A stretch of 64,000 nucleotides of DNA from Flavobacteriaceae bacterium (GTDB lineage Bacteria > Bacteroidota > Bacteroidia > Flavobacteriales > Flavobacteriaceae). Below the pieces are notes generated by a model that was not told where the DNA came from, ran no database searches, and saw nothing but the letters and a program-made list of their open reading frames with translations. The stretch spans positions 62,001 through 126,000 of the forward strand of contig NZMG01000039.1 in the NCBI GenBank assembly GCA_002694465.1. Direction: 5' to 3'. This document shows positions 63,775 to 64,000 of the stretch, piece after piece; within the stretch, counting starts at the first letter, position 1; each line of letters opens with the position of its first letter. Both the position numbers and the translations under genes were made by a program.

Positions 63775-64000
63775 TTAATCTAATTTCATTAAATGTTTCC
63801 CGTAGCCACTTTTTAACAGCGGTTCGGCTAATTTTATTAATTGCGCTTTAGAAATATACCTCATCTCGTAAGCAGCTTCTTCAATAGCGCCAATTTTTAA
63901 TCCTTGGCGTTCTTCAATTACCTCAACAAATTGAGAAGCTTGCATAAGTGAAGCAAAGGTACCTGTGTCTAACCAGGCGGTTCCTTTGTCAAGCTTGCTT
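63775..64000 (-). CDS. rmlA: Glucose-1-phosphate thymidylyltransferase, C-terminal part
   Basis: About 75 residues ending at the TAA at 63775-63777; the gene runs off the right edge. The visible part has [17 protein letters not shown], which carries the W-x-DTGT-x2-SL active-site block of RmlA, followed by the family's helical tail [18 protein letters not shown], read in parts. It makes dTDP-glucose, feeding an RmlB that must lie outside the window. Confidence 0.9.
   Translation of the reverse strand, partial: SKLDKGTAWLDTGTFASLMQASQFVEVIEERQGLKIGAIEEAAYEMRYISKAQLIKLAEPLLKSGYGKHLMKLD

Overview
The window looks like the chromosome of a Flavobacteriaceae member (Bacteroidota), probably marine. 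The evidence is AT-rich DNA, promoters of the Bacteroidota TAnnTTTG type, a type IX secretion (T9SS) sorting domain, the gliding/T9SS lipoprotein SprE (PorW), an HU-CCDC81/SPOR protein, a bactofilin beside the ATP synthase genes, and the DUF6427, DUF6341, DUF4254 and DUF4292 families. Genus cannot be told from the sequence alone. Genes are packed densely; no gene-free stretch exceeds 300 bases (the largest is 195 bases, 1436-1630). I saw no tRNA, rRNA, CRISPR array, insertion sequence or prophage.

Layout. (1) 1-5200: the end of an HU/SPOR envelope protein, an acyl-CoA thioesterase, and a large secreted subtilase with a T9SS tail. (2) 5221-15398: a sulfur/chalcogen stress island on the + strand. 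It has a Crp/Fnr regulator, a TauE/SafE exporter, a CstB-like persulfide dioxygenase-rhodanese, an HMA protein, a TPMT-type methyltransferase, a full TolC/HlyD/RND pump, a small PII-like protein and a DUF2892 membrane protein. Each of its three downstream transcription units has a TGTAA-N6-TTACA type operator whose centre lies 33-34 bp upstream of the centre of a TAnnTTTG element. This is the classical class II Crp/Fnr activator position, so the regulator at 5273-5899 probably switches on all three. (3) 15400-20791, - strand: M23/EnvC, DUF4292, TPR, sugar nucleotidyltransferase, dUTPase and a small lipoprotein. (4) 20830-29624, - strand: atpG-A-H-F-E-B, a DUF6168-like protein, AtpZ, bactofilin and SprE. 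atpD and atpC are not here. Inverted repeats lie in several atp junctions. (5) 29815-36631: a PaaE-like reductase; an operon of DUF6427, a probable restriction enzyme, a D12 adenine methylase, DUF4254 and a GT9; DUF6341; and purD. (6) 36792-64000: a large surface-polysaccharide locus, nearly all on the - strand.

The polysaccharide locus codes for precursor supply: dTDP-rhamnose genes (rmlA partial, rmlC, rmlD), UDP-ManNAcA (wecB, wecC), UDP-xylose (ugd, uxs), and one or two nonulosonic-acid-like sugars (neuB, a KdsC-like phosphatase, and a NeuB-cytidylyltransferase fusion). It also codes for assembly: a WcaJ-like initiating transferase, a WecG-type transferase, a GT2, a QHG-motif glycosyltransferase, a Wzx flippase, a Wzz-like protein and four Wzy/WaaL-like membrane proteins. 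Modification may come from a hexapeptide acyltransferase, a right-handed beta-helix protein and a deacetylase-like lipoprotein.

The most interesting parts are the Crp/Fnr sulfur regulon, where an operator base change matches a change in the recognition helix, and the NeuB-cytidylyltransferase fusion. All functional calls come from reading motifs and context; no database search was run.
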